From: Hoeflea algicola
Lineage (GTDB): Bacteria > Pseudomonadota > Alphaproteobacteria > Rhizobiales > Rhizobiaceae
DNA: 64,000 nucleotides
Assembly: GCF_026619415.1 (NCBI RefSeq)
Contig: NZ_JAOVZR010000003.1
Location: forward strand, 1-64,000
Reading direction: 5' to 3'
Positions 29,151-37,516 of this stretch are shown in pieces. Every line of letters starts with the position of its first letter. Positions within the stretch are counted from its first letter, which is position 1. The notes under the pieces were generated by a model. It had not been told where the DNA came from. It saw nothing but the letters and a program-made list of their open reading frames with translations, and searched no databases. The position numbers were made by a program, and so were the translations under genes.

Positions 29151-29768
29151 TCAATTCGAGATCAGATGGGTTTTGAGAAACGCGATCATCTCGGGCGCGT
29201 CCCATTCGGCCGGGCCGACGAGCCGCCCTAGTTCTCGCCCCTCGGCGTCGATGAGGAGCGTCGTCGGCAGGCCGACGGCCGCAAGGTCGAACGAAGCCTG
29301 CATCGAGGCATCAATGTAGAGACCGAGATTCGGGATACCGATCTCGGCATAGAACTTGCGGACCACCTCTGGTCCAGCCCGGTCGACAGAAAGAGGCACA
29401 ACCTCGAAACCGGGGCCGCCGAGTTTTGCCTGAAGCGCGTCGAGCGTCGGCATTTCCTCGCGGCACGGCACGCACCAGGTCGCCCAGATGTTGAGCAGGA
29501 CCGTTCTGCCTTTGAATGAGGCCAGCGTGAGAGCCTGACCGGCCCCGTCCTCGAACGTGATCACGGGAAGCGGCCGGGGCGTTTCGTGCATGACGAAGGA
29601 GCGGGGCAAGGTCGTCGCGGCTCGTTTATCGCTGATCGGGTGGGCACCCGAAGGCTTATCGCCGTCGATGTAAATCATCACGGCTGTGACCGCGAGCGCG
29701 GCCACCACGAGGACCCCTGCTGCCAAAGTGGTCAAAATCGTGCGCTTTGCGTGCAATAGGCCCGTCAT
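29151..29768 (-). CDS. tlpA: TlpA-type membrane-anchored thioredoxin
   Basis: A 205-aa protein with an N-terminal anchor (TILTTLAAGVLVVAALAVTA) and a periplasmic thioredoxin fold. The active site is IWATWCVPCREEMP (C99, C102), followed by the VVPLSVDR strand and the cis-Pro GLPTTLLID. TlpA proteins reduce disulfides in copper-insertion partners such as ScoI and CcoG-like substrates during cytochrome oxidase assembly. It overlaps the DsbE-like gene by four bases (ATGA), so the two are co-translated. CcdA is the probable electron donor. Confidence 0.9.
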   Translation of the reverse strand: MTGLLHAKRTILTTLAAGVLVVAALAVTAVMIYIDGDKPSGAHPISDKRAATTLPRSFVMHETPRPLPVITFEDGAGQALTLASFKGRTVLLNIWATWCVPCREEMPTLDALQAKLGGPGFEVVPLSVDRAGPEVVRKFYAEIGIPNLGLYIDASMQASFDLAAVGLPTTLLIDAEGRELGRLVGPAEWDAPEMIAFLKTHLISN

Positions 29769-30367
29769 TGGCCAGCCTCCCGCTTATCCCGGTCCGCAGC
29801 CCGCTGGCGCAAGGATTCCACCAGCGGCAGGATGGTCTTGGCGAGCACCTCTTCGTTCACCGGCCCGATATGCTTGTAGGCGATGAGCCCGTCCGCATCG
29901 ACCACAAAGGTCTCGGGCACGCCATAGACGCCCCAATCGATTGCCACGTGCCCACTGATGTCGGCACCGGTGCGCGTGTAGGGGTCGCCGAGGCTGTCCA
30001 GCCATTGCGCCGCATCGTCCGGCTGATCCTTATAGTTCAGGCCGTGCAGCGGCACGGTGCCTTGCGCCGCCAGCTTCATGAACAAGGAATGCTCCTCCCG
30101 GCAGGCAACACACCAGGAAGCAAAGACATTGACCAGCGACACCTCTCCCTTGAGATCACCACTCGACAGCCCGAGCAATCGTCCCTGAACCGGCGGCAGA
30201 TCAAAGTCTGGCACCACCTTGCCGATGAGCGTGGACGGGAGATTGCCAGGGTCTTGGGTCAGGCCCCAGGCCAGAACGATGGCAAGCGCCGCCGCGACGG
30301 TAAGCGGCAGGAAGGCCAGGACCCTTCGTCCCGTTTCGGCGGACGTCCGTTCCCTTTCCATGCTCAT
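29765..30367 (-). CDS. dsbE: DsbE/CcmG-like thiol-disulfide oxidoreductase
   Basis: A 200-aa anchored periplasmic thioredoxin-like protein with helix VLAFLPLTVAAALAIVLAWG, DLPP near residue 58, and the active site FASWCVACREEH (C86, C89). YGVPETFVVDADG is the CcmG-typical cis-Pro segment. CcmG reduces apocytochrome c before haem attachment, which fits the adjacent c-type cytochrome gene. ATGA overlaps join it to both neighbours. Confidence 0.9.
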   Translation of the reverse strand: MSMERERTSAETGRRVLAFLPLTVAAALAIVLAWGLTQDPGNLPSTLIGKVVPDFDLPPVQGRLLGLSSGDLKGEVSLVNVFASWCVACREEHSLFMKLAAQGTVPLHGLNYKDQPDDAAQWLDSLGDPYTRTGADISGHVAIDWGVYGVPETFVVDADGLIAYKHIGPVNEEVLAKTILPLVESLRQRAADRDKREAGQ

Positions 30368-30849
30368 GACCCGCCACCGTCTTTGCCCGTCACTCGAGCC
30401 TGTGATTCCCGCTGGCGCTCGGGCCAGGTACTCTTGATGAATGCGAGTACGGCAGCGATCTCCTCGTCGCTCAGGATGTCCTTGAAGGCGGGCATATCGC
30501 TCTCATAGCCTGCAACGACACCGTCGACGCCGAGCTTGGTGATGTCGAACAGGTCTTGGTCCGAGTGGTGCCAGGTATGGCCGCTCTCGTCATGGGGCGG
30601 CGCCGGCATGCGGCCGTTACTCAGCCTGCGCCTCCAGTCCGGCTGACCCTGGAGGTTGGCGCCATGGCAGGAGGCGCAATTTTGCGCATAGACTTGCCTT
30701 CCGAGGGTGATTTGCTCGTCCGTCACGGATTGACCCAGCACGGTCAGGTCTTCGGCTCGCGTAATGGTGCTTTGCGATTGCCCATGAGCGGCGATAGCTG
30801 CCAGGCCCGAAAAAACGACAGCGCAAATGAGGATCATCATCCGCCTCAT
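30364..30849 (-). CDS. Secreted monohaem cytochrome c
   Basis: A 161-aa protein with a signal peptide (to about AAHGQ) and one haem site CASCH (C58, C61, H62), preceded by GRQVYAQN and followed by GANLQGQPDWRRRL. The distal ligand is probably Met in YESDMPAFKDIL. The fold is cytochrome class I. It may carry electrons for copper or thiol chemistry in the operon. The start overlaps the stop of the 47-aa microprotein gene (ATGA). Confidence 0.9.
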   Translation of the reverse strand: MRRMMILICAVVFSGLAAIAAHGQSQSTITRAEDLTVLGQSVTDEQITLGRQVYAQNCASCHGANLQGQPDWRRRLSNGRMPAPPHDESGHTWHHSDQDLFDITKLGVDGVVAGYESDMPAFKDILSDEEIAAVLAFIKSTWPERQRESQARVTGKDGGGS

Positions 30850-30989
30850 TGCCGCCCCCGCAGAAATTTCACCAACGCGAAAATGCCGAGGACCAGAACA
30901 GCCAGGATCAGAAGGCTGAACAGACCACCTCCGAACATCATAAAGCCCATCATGGAGCCATCCATCATACCGTTCATGCCATCACTCAT
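30846..30989 (-). CDS. Met-rich single-TM microprotein (47 aa)
   Basis: This short frame lies exactly between the DUF411 gene and the cytochrome gene. ATG 30989 is inside the end of DUF411 (overlap ATGAGTGA) and its TGA overlaps the cytochrome ATG. The product begins MSDGMNGMMDGSMMGFMMFG, seven methionines in twenty residues, followed by one helix (LFSLLILAVLVLGIFALVKF) and a basic end. The Met cluster would face the periplasm if the basic end is cytoplasmic, suitable for Cu(I) binding (inference). Double overlap argues strongly for a real, coupled gene. Confidence 0.75.
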   Translation of the reverse strand: MSDGMNGMMDGSMMGFMMFGGGLFSLLILAVLVLGIFALVKFLRGRQ

Positions 30990-31464
30990 CGGAGTAAACG
31001 GCGACGCCGTCCTTGCCGAAGGCGTAGGTCTTCAGCGTGCCTGTCTTTGCCGGTGCCATGCCGGGAGCATTCCCCGGCATTCCGGGCAACGTGATGCCGG
31101 TGACGTCTGGACGCTCGCTGATCAGCCGCTCGATGATCTCGACAGGCACGAGCCCGCTTACAATATAGCCGTCAATCTCGGCCAGGTGGCATCCTATTCC
31201 CCGCTCGGGAACGCCCATCTCGACAGAGCGCTTGTCGAATTCGCGATCGCCGACACGCGTCACGGAAAAGCCGTTGGTCTCCAGATAGTCGGCATAGGTA
31301 TCGCAACATCCACAACCGGGATCGCGCCAGATCGTGATTGCCTTTGCACCAGCTACATTGGTACCCGCATCTTGGGGAGCTTGAGCCGAGGCCAACGCCG
31401 TAAACGCCACACTACCAATGACAGCCAAGGCGGTAACGGTTGCGGCAACAAAGATCTTTTTCAT
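30982..31464 (-). CDS. DUF411 metal-binding protein
   Basis: A 160-aa secreted protein of the DUF411/CopG-like family found beside copper genes. After the signal peptide (ending ALASA) it has ITIWRDPGCGCCDTYADYL, the thioredoxin-like GCGCC metal/redox motif, then GIGCHLAEIDGYIVSG and VTGITLPGMPGNAPGM, the standard C-terminal text. ATG 31464 after GGAG is favoured over ATG 31476. It is followed by the overlapping microprotein gene. Likely handles periplasmic copper; biochemistry of the family is limited. Confidence 0.9.
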   Translation of the reverse strand: MKKIFVAATVTALAVIGSVAFTALASAQAPQDAGTNVAGAKAITIWRDPGCGCCDTYADYLETNGFSVTRVGDREFDKRSVEMGVPERGIGCHLAEIDGYIVSGLVPVEIIERLISERPDVTGITLPGMPGNAPGMAPAKTGTLKTYAFGKDGVAVYSDE

Positions 31465-31475
31465 GTTGTTCTCCA

Positions 31476-32414
31476 TTAATTGTTAGCGAGCGGGGTCCAG
31501 GACAGACCGCCGTCGCGAGTTTGGATGAGACCGTCCGCGGTGAGGGCAACGACTTGATCGGCATTGTTGGGATGGACGGCGACCGCATCAGTGCGGAAAG
31601 ATGAGCGTTGCGCCCAGACGACCCCCGCATCCGCAGAAGCCCACACACCGGAAGGTAGGGCGGCATAGAGCCTCATCGGAACCGACGCTGCGCTCACCAA
31701 AGCGTGGATAGGTTCTCCGGTGGGCAACGGTGCCTCCGGCGCAGGCGCAGCCCCGGATACCAAAGCGTCCATCGCATCGCCTGGCTGCACGTCCTTCCAA
31801 CGGCAGAAACAGTCGGGCACGCGGGTGAGACCCAATCCGGTTCCAGCGTATAACCAGATGCCGCCCATGCCCGAGGCCAGATCGACCGAGGCCAATGCAG
31901 TCAAGTCGCGTTCAGCATCAGCCAGCCAAGGCCGGTCCATCGCGAAGACCCAAGACCGGCCAGCATCCTCGCTTTTCCATAGACCGTCACCATGAACGGA
32001 AACATACAGGGTTTCGGGGTTTGAAGCAGCCGCTGCGACAGCAACTACTGGAGCCTCGGGTAAACCCTGGCTTCTCGCCTCCCAGCTCTGCCCGCCGTCT
32101 TCGGATAGCGCAACGCCCCCATTGGACAGCCCCGCTGCAATCCGACCGGCACGGTCGTTGTGCGTCGCAAACGAAAGAATGCTGCCGCTTTTCGGACCGG
32201 GCAGCGGTGTGGACACTCCGCCGTCGTCGCGGCGGATGAACCCGGCACCTCCAACGATGAGCGCATTGCCATCGAAGGCTATTGCGGAGGGTGTTTCGCC
32301 GGGCGCGGCACGAGCTGTCCGGTTTACCGAAACCGAGAGCACTGCACTGGCCCCGAAAGCCACAGCGGACGTGATAAAAGCTCGACGCGTCGGCGTCGGT
32401 AGAAGCAATGTCAT
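31476..32414 (-). CDS. Tat-exported BNR/sortilin-like beta-propeller
   Basis: A 312-aa protein with a twin-arginine-type leader (TRRAFITSAVAFGASA) and Asp-box/BNR repeats: SEDGGQSWEARSQGL, SEDAGRSWVF, SADAGVVWAQRS and TRDGGLSWTPL. Such F510_1955-like propellers occur in copper and thiol islands; ligand unknown. An internal DCFCRW could bind metal. Its stop is next to the DUF411 start codons at 31476, making the genes contiguous in one operon. Confidence 0.8.
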   Translation of the reverse strand: MTLLLPTPTRRAFITSAVAFGASAVLSVSVNRTARAAPGETPSAIAFDGNALIVGGAGFIRRDDGGVSTPLPGPKSGSILSFATHNDRAGRIAAGLSNGGVALSEDGGQSWEARSQGLPEAPVVAVAAAASNPETLYVSVHGDGLWKSEDAGRSWVFAMDRPWLADAERDLTALASVDLASGMGGIWLYAGTGLGLTRVPDCFCRWKDVQPGDAMDALVSGAAPAPEAPLPTGEPIHALVSAASVPMRLYAALPSGVWASADAGVVWAQRSSFRTDAVAVHPNNADQVVALTADGLIQTRDGGLSWTPLANN

Positions 32415-32546
32415 GATGATTCAACTATCCTGAGGGGGTGCTCGATCCAGCAGTGCGCGAACCCGCGATGCTGAGTAGGACCATGAACGATCAGATTGAT
32501 CGCGCATGAAGTCAGCCGCAGCTAGCCGGACGGAGTCCGGGCAGCG

Positions 32547-32885
32547 TCAGCTCAGGATGGTGGATCTTGGAGGGTAAGGGTTCGGCAGTCCGGTGCGTCC
32601 GGACATGCTCAGATCAACCGGTTTTTCGGTAATCGTCACGGCCGCAGGCAGACCGGATTCGCCAGATGGCAGGATGGCCAGCACCGGTGATACGCAGACA
32701 TAATCGCACGGCTGCAATTCGTTACTGCCGTCAGGACAATCCTGGCAGTTGCCCATGTCGCCACTATCGATCGCAGTAAGTGCCATCGTTGTGTTCATGC
32801 TGGCGGCATTCGCGGTATGCACGACCGAACCCGCCGCGAACACGGCGAGCATGAGGATCGTTAGAATGCGGGCATACCTTTTCAT
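32547..32885 (-). CDS. Small secreted Cys-containing protein
   Basis: A 112-aa product with a signal peptide (ILTILMLAVFAAGSVVHTANA), then a short mature part with NCQDCPDG, PCDYVC and LAILPSG, ending GRTGLPNPYPPRSTILS. The four-Cys pattern and terminal Pro-Pro-Arg resemble the protein at 19839-20210. Such proteins appear at the head of copper operons. It is the first gene of the minus-strand thiol/copper cluster, 132 bp upstream of the propeller gene. Confidence 0.65.
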   Translation of the reverse strand: MKRYARILTILMLAVFAAGSVVHTANAASMNTTMALTAIDSGDMGNCQDCPDGSNELQPCDYVCVSPVLAILPSGESGLPAAVTITEKPVDLSMSGRTGLPNPYPPRSTILS

Positions 32886-33295
32886 GCCAAATTGAATAGC
32901 TGAAACCTCGCGCCCTGTCGATGCACGTTTTGTCGCACAGCCCGTACGGGATTCAAAAATGCATCAATATTCGAATGTGACCGGGCCAAATTGGAAGTAT
33001 CACCTACTTTCTCATTGAACTTGGGTGTTCCTAATCCGTCCCGCAAACTGTCGAAGATCTGTCCACCCCTGTCCGGATTTCACAGGTCACACATCCTTCG
33101 CATGGACAGACAACCGCAAGAGGGACGGCACGCTCACTTTAGTTGATCTAAATTTGGGGCCTCCGATCGTTTCAAAATCGTGTGTCGCGATAGCCGTATT
33201 TGAATCGCATTTGAAATAAATACAAGTCTTTGATTTTTCGCAGTTTTTATCTGTTTCTCGTAGTGTCTCTCCATCAACTTTGGGGAAGGTACAAC
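32886..33295. other. Divergent promoter region, no gene recognised
   Basis: These 410 bases separate the minus-strand copper/thiol operon from the plus-strand LapG-like gene and should hold both promoters. No operator was recognised with confidence. Confidence 0.4.
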
Positions 33296-33886
33296 ATGAG
33301 AAAGTCAATTTTTGCGGCACTTGCGCTCGCCTTATCCTGCGACGCCGCAGGCGCCAATGCACTCCATCTCAATCCGACGCAGCCAACTAGCGTTGCGAAT
33401 ATGGTGACGTTCGGTAGAACAACGATTCCGATCGGCTATTATGATTATTGCCAACGCTATGCGGATCGCTGTGACCGCCCGGCAAGTGGTCAGATCGTCG
33501 AGCTGACCCGCGAACTTTGGAATGACATCATTCAAACCAATGATGATGTGAATACGTCCGTTGCACCTCTGACCGACAACGAAATATTCGGAGTTGAAGA
33601 GCGGTGGGAATATCCCAAGAATGTTGGCGATTGCGAAGATTACGCGCTTGAAAAGCGCAAGCGCCTAAATCAACGGGGCATACCGCTGGGTGCACTATCA
33701 ATGACGGTTGGACGGGATGCAAATGGAGGCGGACATGCGGTCCTCACCGTTATCACCGATCGGGGGGATTTCGTTCTGGACAATGTCGAACAGCGGGTTT
33801 TGCTTTGGAAAGACGCCGAACTCTATTTTCTAAAGCGCCAATCACAACATGATCCCAACACATGGGTCAGTCTCGTTTCGGGTTGA
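33296..33886 (+). CDS. LapG-like transglutaminase-like cysteine peptidase
   Basis: A 196-aa secreted protein of the BTLCP family (PF06035). After a signal peptide (ALALALSCDAAGANA) it has the Cys-His-Asp triad in GDCEDYALEKRKRL, GGHAVLTVIT and GDFVLDNVEQRV. LapG members cleave surface adhesins under c-di-GMP control in biofilm systems; the related rhizobial proteins are mostly uncharacterised. ATG 33296 follows GGGGAAGG. A second member is at 43923-44966. No LapD-like gene is visible in the window. Confidence 0.88.
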   Translation: MRKSIFAALALALSCDAAGANALHLNPTQPTSVANMVTFGRTTIPIGYYDYCQRYADRCDRPASGQIVELTRELWNDIIQTNDDVNTSVAPLTDNEIFGVEERWEYPKNVGDCEDYALEKRKRLNQRGIPLGALSMTVGRDANGGGHAVLTVITDRGDFVLDNVEQRVLLWKDAELYFLKRQSQHDPNTWVSLVSG

Positions 33887-34133
33887 GTTGTTGGCCATTG
33901 GCCAACAACCACACGGCACCTGCGACTAGAGCTAGAAGGTATGTGGCAAACTCTCCGTACAACGCTTCCATCATGTTGTGACCTCCGACAAGGCAATAAA
34001 CGCCAAACAAGATTGCAAGGGCCAAATAGGCCGCAGAGGCGGCTACAATGAAAAGACCGATGCGTGCCAGCACGTGAGAAATCCCGATGGTTTCGATCGA
34101 GAAATTATGGATGTACCGCTGGAGTAACGCCAA
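33867..34133 (-). CDS. Small membrane protein (88 aa)
   Basis: A hydrophobic protein with two helices (ARIGLFIVAASAAYLALAIL and GEFATYLLALVAGAVWLLAN). The start appears to be TTG 34133, immediately after the stop of the upstream small gene. Its 3' end is antisense to the end of the LapG-like gene, including the hairpin at 33887-33909. No family recognised. Confidence 0.5.
   Translation of the reverse strand: MALLQRYIHNFSIETIGISHVLARIGLFIVAASAAYLALAILFGVYCLVGGHNMMEALYGEFATYLLALVAGAVWLLANGQQLNPKRD
33887..33909. terminator. Perfect 10-bp stem hairpin between convergent genes
   Basis: The arms GTTGTTGGCC and GGCCAACAAC are separated by ATT, right after the LapG-like stop codon and inside the end of the convergent small gene. 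There is no U-tract on either strand, so it may be a weak bidirectional terminator or an RNA-stabilising stem. Confidence 0.45.
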
Positions 34134-34325
34134 TCACTTGTCGGTGACCGCCCGTGAAACGGGAGAACCTGTTTGGGTTTCTAACTGCAGATGAGAATAG
34201 CTCACGAAAAACATCGTTGCAGTAAATCCAAATAGCACCAACATCAGAAGGATATTACCGCGCTTGCGCCGCTGCGCCACTATGCGCGATTCCATGATCG
34301 AAAGTTGCGCACTCGCATCAGTCAT
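34134..34325 (-). CDS. Small single-TM protein (63 aa)
   Basis: ATG 34325 follows AAAGGATG at a good distance, so this start is favoured over upstream codons. The product has a charged N-terminus (SIMESRIVAQRRKRG) and one helix (NILLMLVLFGFTATMFFVSY) with a short tail. It abuts the next small membrane gene without a gap. Function unknown; perhaps a subunit-like partner of that protein. Confidence 0.5.
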   Translation of the reverse strand: MTDASAQLSIMESRIVAQRRKRGNILLMLVLFGFTATMFFVSYSHLQLETQTGSPVSRAVTDK

Positions 34326-34330
34326 AATTT

Positions 34331-34519
34331 TCATCCTTTGCCCATTCCTGCAATCTTGAATTGACCGATACACGAAACTCTGCGTTCGCGGAAGGCAACC
34401 CGACCAGAAAGGGCTGCGGTTGATTGCCGAAAAAATGCAGCATCGCGAAACGATGTCGCAATCTCGATGAATAGCTCTTCAGAAATTGGTCTTTGAGGCG
34501 TGTGTTGGTTGATTGGCAT
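34331..34519 (-). CDS. Possible small basic protein (62 aa)
   Basis: An open frame from ATG 34519 to 34331 directly upstream of the two small membrane genes. The composition (RPISEELFIEIATSFRDAAF) could be a soluble helical protein. The ribosome site is poor and no family is evident, so this may be untranslated leader. Confidence 0.3.
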   Translation of the reverse strand: MPINQHTPQRPISEELFIEIATSFRDAAFFRQSTAALSGRVAFRERRVSCIGQFKIAGMGKG

Positions 34520-34833
34520 ATGCCGCCGCCTGTTCACAAGAAACCGGTGCTGCTGACGTCGGTTTCAAAGGCTCCTCTTATAGTTCGAGACATCGTTGAC
34601 CATCGGATGGGTATACAGCACACTTGATTTCGCCTCGAAAGCCGTCGGACCAATTTAAGCGGGTCTAGTCAGCGAATGCGTGCCAAGGCTATAATGCCGC
34701 GCGAGCCGATTCGCGTTCGTATCTTCAAGCAAAAAAAGCGAACTTCTGCCGTGGAAGTAACATACCATCGTTGGGGAGCGAAATGCTGACGGCAAAGCAA
34801 AGATCAGTGCTTGATCACAAGCAGTGTTGATTC
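34520..34833. other. Intergenic region, nothing recognised
   Basis: These 314 bases, AT-richer than neighbours by eye, contain no supported gene. They should contain the promoter for the small minus-strand genes. Confidence 0.35.
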
Positions 34834-35421
34834 TTACTCTTCATCAATCACATCTCCATCACAGCCTTCAACCAGCTCAATGTCATAGTTGATGGTTTCA
34901 AGTTCGGTGAGCCGCAATTCGTTACGGTTTCCGAAGTAGAATCCTGATGAGGTTGGCAAGGCGTCAACATAGCGCGCCTCCCAAGGCTTCGATACTGCCA
35001 GCGTCCTGCTTGGGTTCGGTGCATAAGCAACTTCAGCACCAATCGCATTACCGCGCAGCTGCGTGCGCGTCGTTGGGCCGCGGTGATCTGCAACCTGAAC
35101 GATGACCAGATCCGGATTCAGCGTTTCAGCCAGATGGCGGGCTATCCGCATTCCGGTCCGGACCCGGTCCAAAGTCTCAAGATCGTTTGTCGAGATAACT
35201 GCGATCACCCGCCGTTCTTTGCCACGCCTGAATTCGGATTGGTAGACTGTCTTGCAATGGCCCCCGGTATCGTCCTTGAAGCCAGGAATCATGCCGGCTG
35301 GTGCGAAGATTAGCGCCGCTGTGCCGGAAGCACCAAGCAAAAGCAGAAAACTGCCTGAAAGAAACGCAAGCTTTCTCGAGATTCGAAAGGCGTGAAACAA
35401 TCGACGCTTTGCAGCGACCAT
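34834..35421 (-). CDS. Membrane-anchored hypothetical protein (195 aa)
   Basis: ATG 35421 is preceded by AAAGGAAG and is preferred to the longer frame. One N-terminal helix (LAFLSGSFLLLLGASGTAAL) anchors a soluble domain with ERRVIAVISTNDLETLDRVR and LNPDLVIVQVADHRGP, a pattern of alternating strands and helices, and a very acidic end (GCDGDVIDEE). No family recognised. It is monocistronic, with decayed DNA upstream. Confidence 0.55.
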   Translation of the reverse strand: MVAAKRRLFHAFRISRKLAFLSGSFLLLLGASGTAALIFAPAGMIPGFKDDTGGHCKTVYQSEFRRGKERRVIAVISTNDLETLDRVRTGMRIARHLAETLNPDLVIVQVADHRGPTTRTQLRGNAIGAEVAYAPNPSRTLAVSKPWEARYVDALPTSSGFYFGNRNELRLTELETINYDIELVEGCDGDVIDEE

Positions 35422-35568
35422 ACAAAATACTTCCTTTATGCACAACTACACCGCGCACTATAAGCAACCGTTCTTTCTCAATTGTTAATCCTGTTTGTAT
35501 CGGCGCGGCAAAAAGCGGCTTATCCTGGCTTAGGCACAATGAGACGGCGATCAATATCGGCTTCCCTG

Positions 35569-35775
35569 TCAGGATATTGAGCTGGATCGCGGACGCTCTT
35601 GCTGCCCGAATACCTTGCCTCTTGCCATTTTGAGAAGGCGGATCACCACGATCGGCTTACCGACATCAAGCACGACCAGATCAGCGTGCTTGCCAATTTC
35701 AAGGTCATATTCCTCAAGACCCATGATTGCAGCACTTTGTGTGATGACCATGTCGCAACGGCGGCAATACATCAC
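35569..35775 (-). pseudogene. C-terminal fragment of a cytosine-deaminase-like amidohydrolase
   Basis: The frame contains AAIMGLEEYDLEIGKHADLV and VLDVGKPIVVIRLL...RGKVF, the characteristic C-terminal strand region of amidohydrolases such as CodA. The catalytic TIM-barrel metal motifs are absent, so only about the last 60 residues remain. No start or ribosome site belongs to it. Confidence 0.65.
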
Positions 35776-36055
35776 GGCATGTGATCTGGGTCACGTGTAG
35801 ACGCAGGAAATCAACTTCAAGCATTTTACCCAGTTGAAAGCGGTCTTCCCGCCTCCGTAGACCTTCTTGCCACAGCAACTGTTTTCTCAGTGCATGCATG
35901 TCGCGACGGCAGAATACATCCGGCTTTCAGGCGACAGCTGATGCGGGATGTCGCGAAGAAGCTTACCAAGCGCTCGCGTCGCTTGCGTCGGTGCCAAACT
36001 GCCGTGTCGATGCCGCATCAGCCGAAAGAGCAATAGGCCGCACGTTCCGGACCGC
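35776..36055. other. Degenerate intergenic DNA
   Basis: No gene can be supported in these 280 bases. A partial palindrome TGATCTGGGTCAC at about 35781 recalls FNR-type sites but deviates in the outer bases. Confidence 0.3.
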
Positions 36056-36814
36056 CTATCGGGCGAATGGCAGTATTACCGCGAGCAGCACGGGTTGATG
36101 GATCAAATAGATCACCAGGCTGTGGCGTCCCATCCAGGCAAAGGGCGAAAACCTTCTGTTCTCATGTGTTTCCAATTGGATGGTACGGCCATAAAGGCCG
36201 GACGATAGGGCGGCCTTGGTCGCCCCAATTGCAACTATCGTAAGCCCAACCCAAGGAAAAATGGGCACATAGTCGTTGCTTGGAGGGGGAGTAGCCGCAA
36301 AACCTATCCATGCCAGCCACCTCGTATCGAACGCCGCCGCGTTGACCAGCCATGGCAGAAGGATAACAACCAGGCCAACTGCAGTGGGTATGATCGGGTG
36401 AAATCGGAGAAACGGAACCCCGATCAACGTTGCAGCAGCGATCGCGTGGAGGATGCCGAAATAGACGAAATTGCCTGGGAAGAAAGCGTAGGTGAGCGCC
36501 GTTATTAACGCCGCCGAAACGACGATGACCAAAAGCCTTCGCACGAACGAACGCCACCGCATGTGCTGCGTGTGGGCGAGTACGAGGCCGACTCCAACGA
36601 GAAACATGAAAGTTCCTGCGAGCGTCCGGCCGAACATGAGCCAAGCGGGATGGCCTGCAAGCCCAACGTAGATGCCTGCATAATCGAGGTCCCAGACGAA
36701 ATGAAACACGACAACTCCGAGTATTGCAATTCCGCGTAGCACGTCAATCGACTGGAGGCGCATATGTGCCACCCGGTTCACAGTTCGACGCGATGTAGGT
36801 TGTGTCGTATCCAT
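36056..36814 (-). CDS. Heparan-alpha-glucosaminide N-acetyltransferase-domain membrane protein
   Basis: A 252-aa polytopic membrane protein of the DUF1624/HGSNAT-like group. The start QSIDVLRGIAILGVVVFHFV with Arg-Gly followed by a His in the first helix, FMFLVGVGLVLAHTQ, FVYFGILHAIAAATLIG and the C-terminal WMGRHSLVIYLIHQPVLL are family features. Such proteins transfer acyl groups across the membrane to envelope sugars; substrate unknown. ATG 36763 is an alternative start just before the domain. Confidence 0.85.
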   Translation of the reverse strand: MDTTQPTSRRTVNRVAHMRLQSIDVLRGIAILGVVVFHFVWDLDYAGIYVGLAGHPAWLMFGRTLAGTFMFLVGVGLVLAHTQHMRWRSFVRRLLVIVVSAALITALTYAFFPGNFVYFGILHAIAAATLIGVPFLRFHPIIPTAVGLVVILLPWLVNAAAFDTRWLAWIGFAATPPPSNDYVPIFPWVGLTIVAIGATKAALSSGLYGRTIQLETHENRRFSPFAWMGRHSLVIYLIHQPVLLAVILPFAR

Positions 36815-37287
36815 CCCGAGGTTCTAAAACCTCATGCTGGTAGAGGTTCAAGCCCTACATAGGCTTCCCATTTTGATGCGAGGGCCTGACGACAATTTTT
36901 CAATTGGTGCGCTGATGTATTACTCAAGCGTCTGCAGATACAGTTTATCTTGTCGTCGATGCGGCAACAGTGTCGTTTGCGGCGCCGAGCTCTATTTTCT
37001 GCGGCTCTGATCGGATCGAAAGTCTGGATGCGATCCCATCGTCAGAACGCAGGTGATGGACTAACGAAGCTACCGGAACAGAGGAGCTTGCATGTCGGCA
37101 GGCTAACAATTGCCGACTCGCGCAATTGTTGCTGCTATCCACCATGTTTCCGTACCACCTCCTCAATAATAGGCTCATCGCAAGAGCGCGTGAAACACAT
37201 TTTGGATTTCTGGCTTGTGCAAAGCAAGCAAATATCTCTGCAGCTTGCACGCGACTATTTCCGTAAGTCCCATCGGCCCATGCCGAG
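36815..37287. other. Intergenic/degenerate region
   Basis: Nothing is supported in these 470 bases; the right side leads into the ruined L,D-transpeptidase copy and is likely upstream debris of that gene. Confidence 0.35.
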
Positions 37288-37450
37288 ACAGCCTGGAAGC
37301 AGGGATGGCCGAAGTGAACACCGCCTACCGAAATAATCGTCAGGCAAACTGAACTGGCCAAATACAGCGCAGAGAACGGAGGCATGCCATCTGCCATCGA
37401 CAATCCGCTCGGCACGCGCTCTACGTTTTCAAGGACGGGATGTTCAACAC
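37288..37450 (+). pseudogene. Ruined YkuD L,D-transpeptidase fragment
   Basis: Translation gives TAWKQGWPK, a TGA in place of the conserved Trp, then TPPTEIIVRQTELAKYSAEN and GGMPSAIDNPLGTR, and after a one-base shift LYVFKDGMFN. This aligns residue by residue with the intact enzyme at 41920-42588. The catalytic HG...SNGC part is gone. It shows an earlier local duplication or older copy of that gene. Confidence 0.8.
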
Positions 37451-37516
37451 AAAAAACTGCTTGAACCTCTACCTGCCATAGCTTTTACAATCGTTACGCA
37501 TCTATCAGGAGCTAAC

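Noticed and set aside
35780..35794. FNR-like TGATCTGGGTCAC palindrome
   Set aside because: Outer bases deviate from TTGAT/ATCAA and no intact gene starts at a suitable distance.
36945..37415. 156-codon minus-strand frame
   Set aside because: The plus strand here encodes the ruined YkuD fragment, which explains the open antisense frame.
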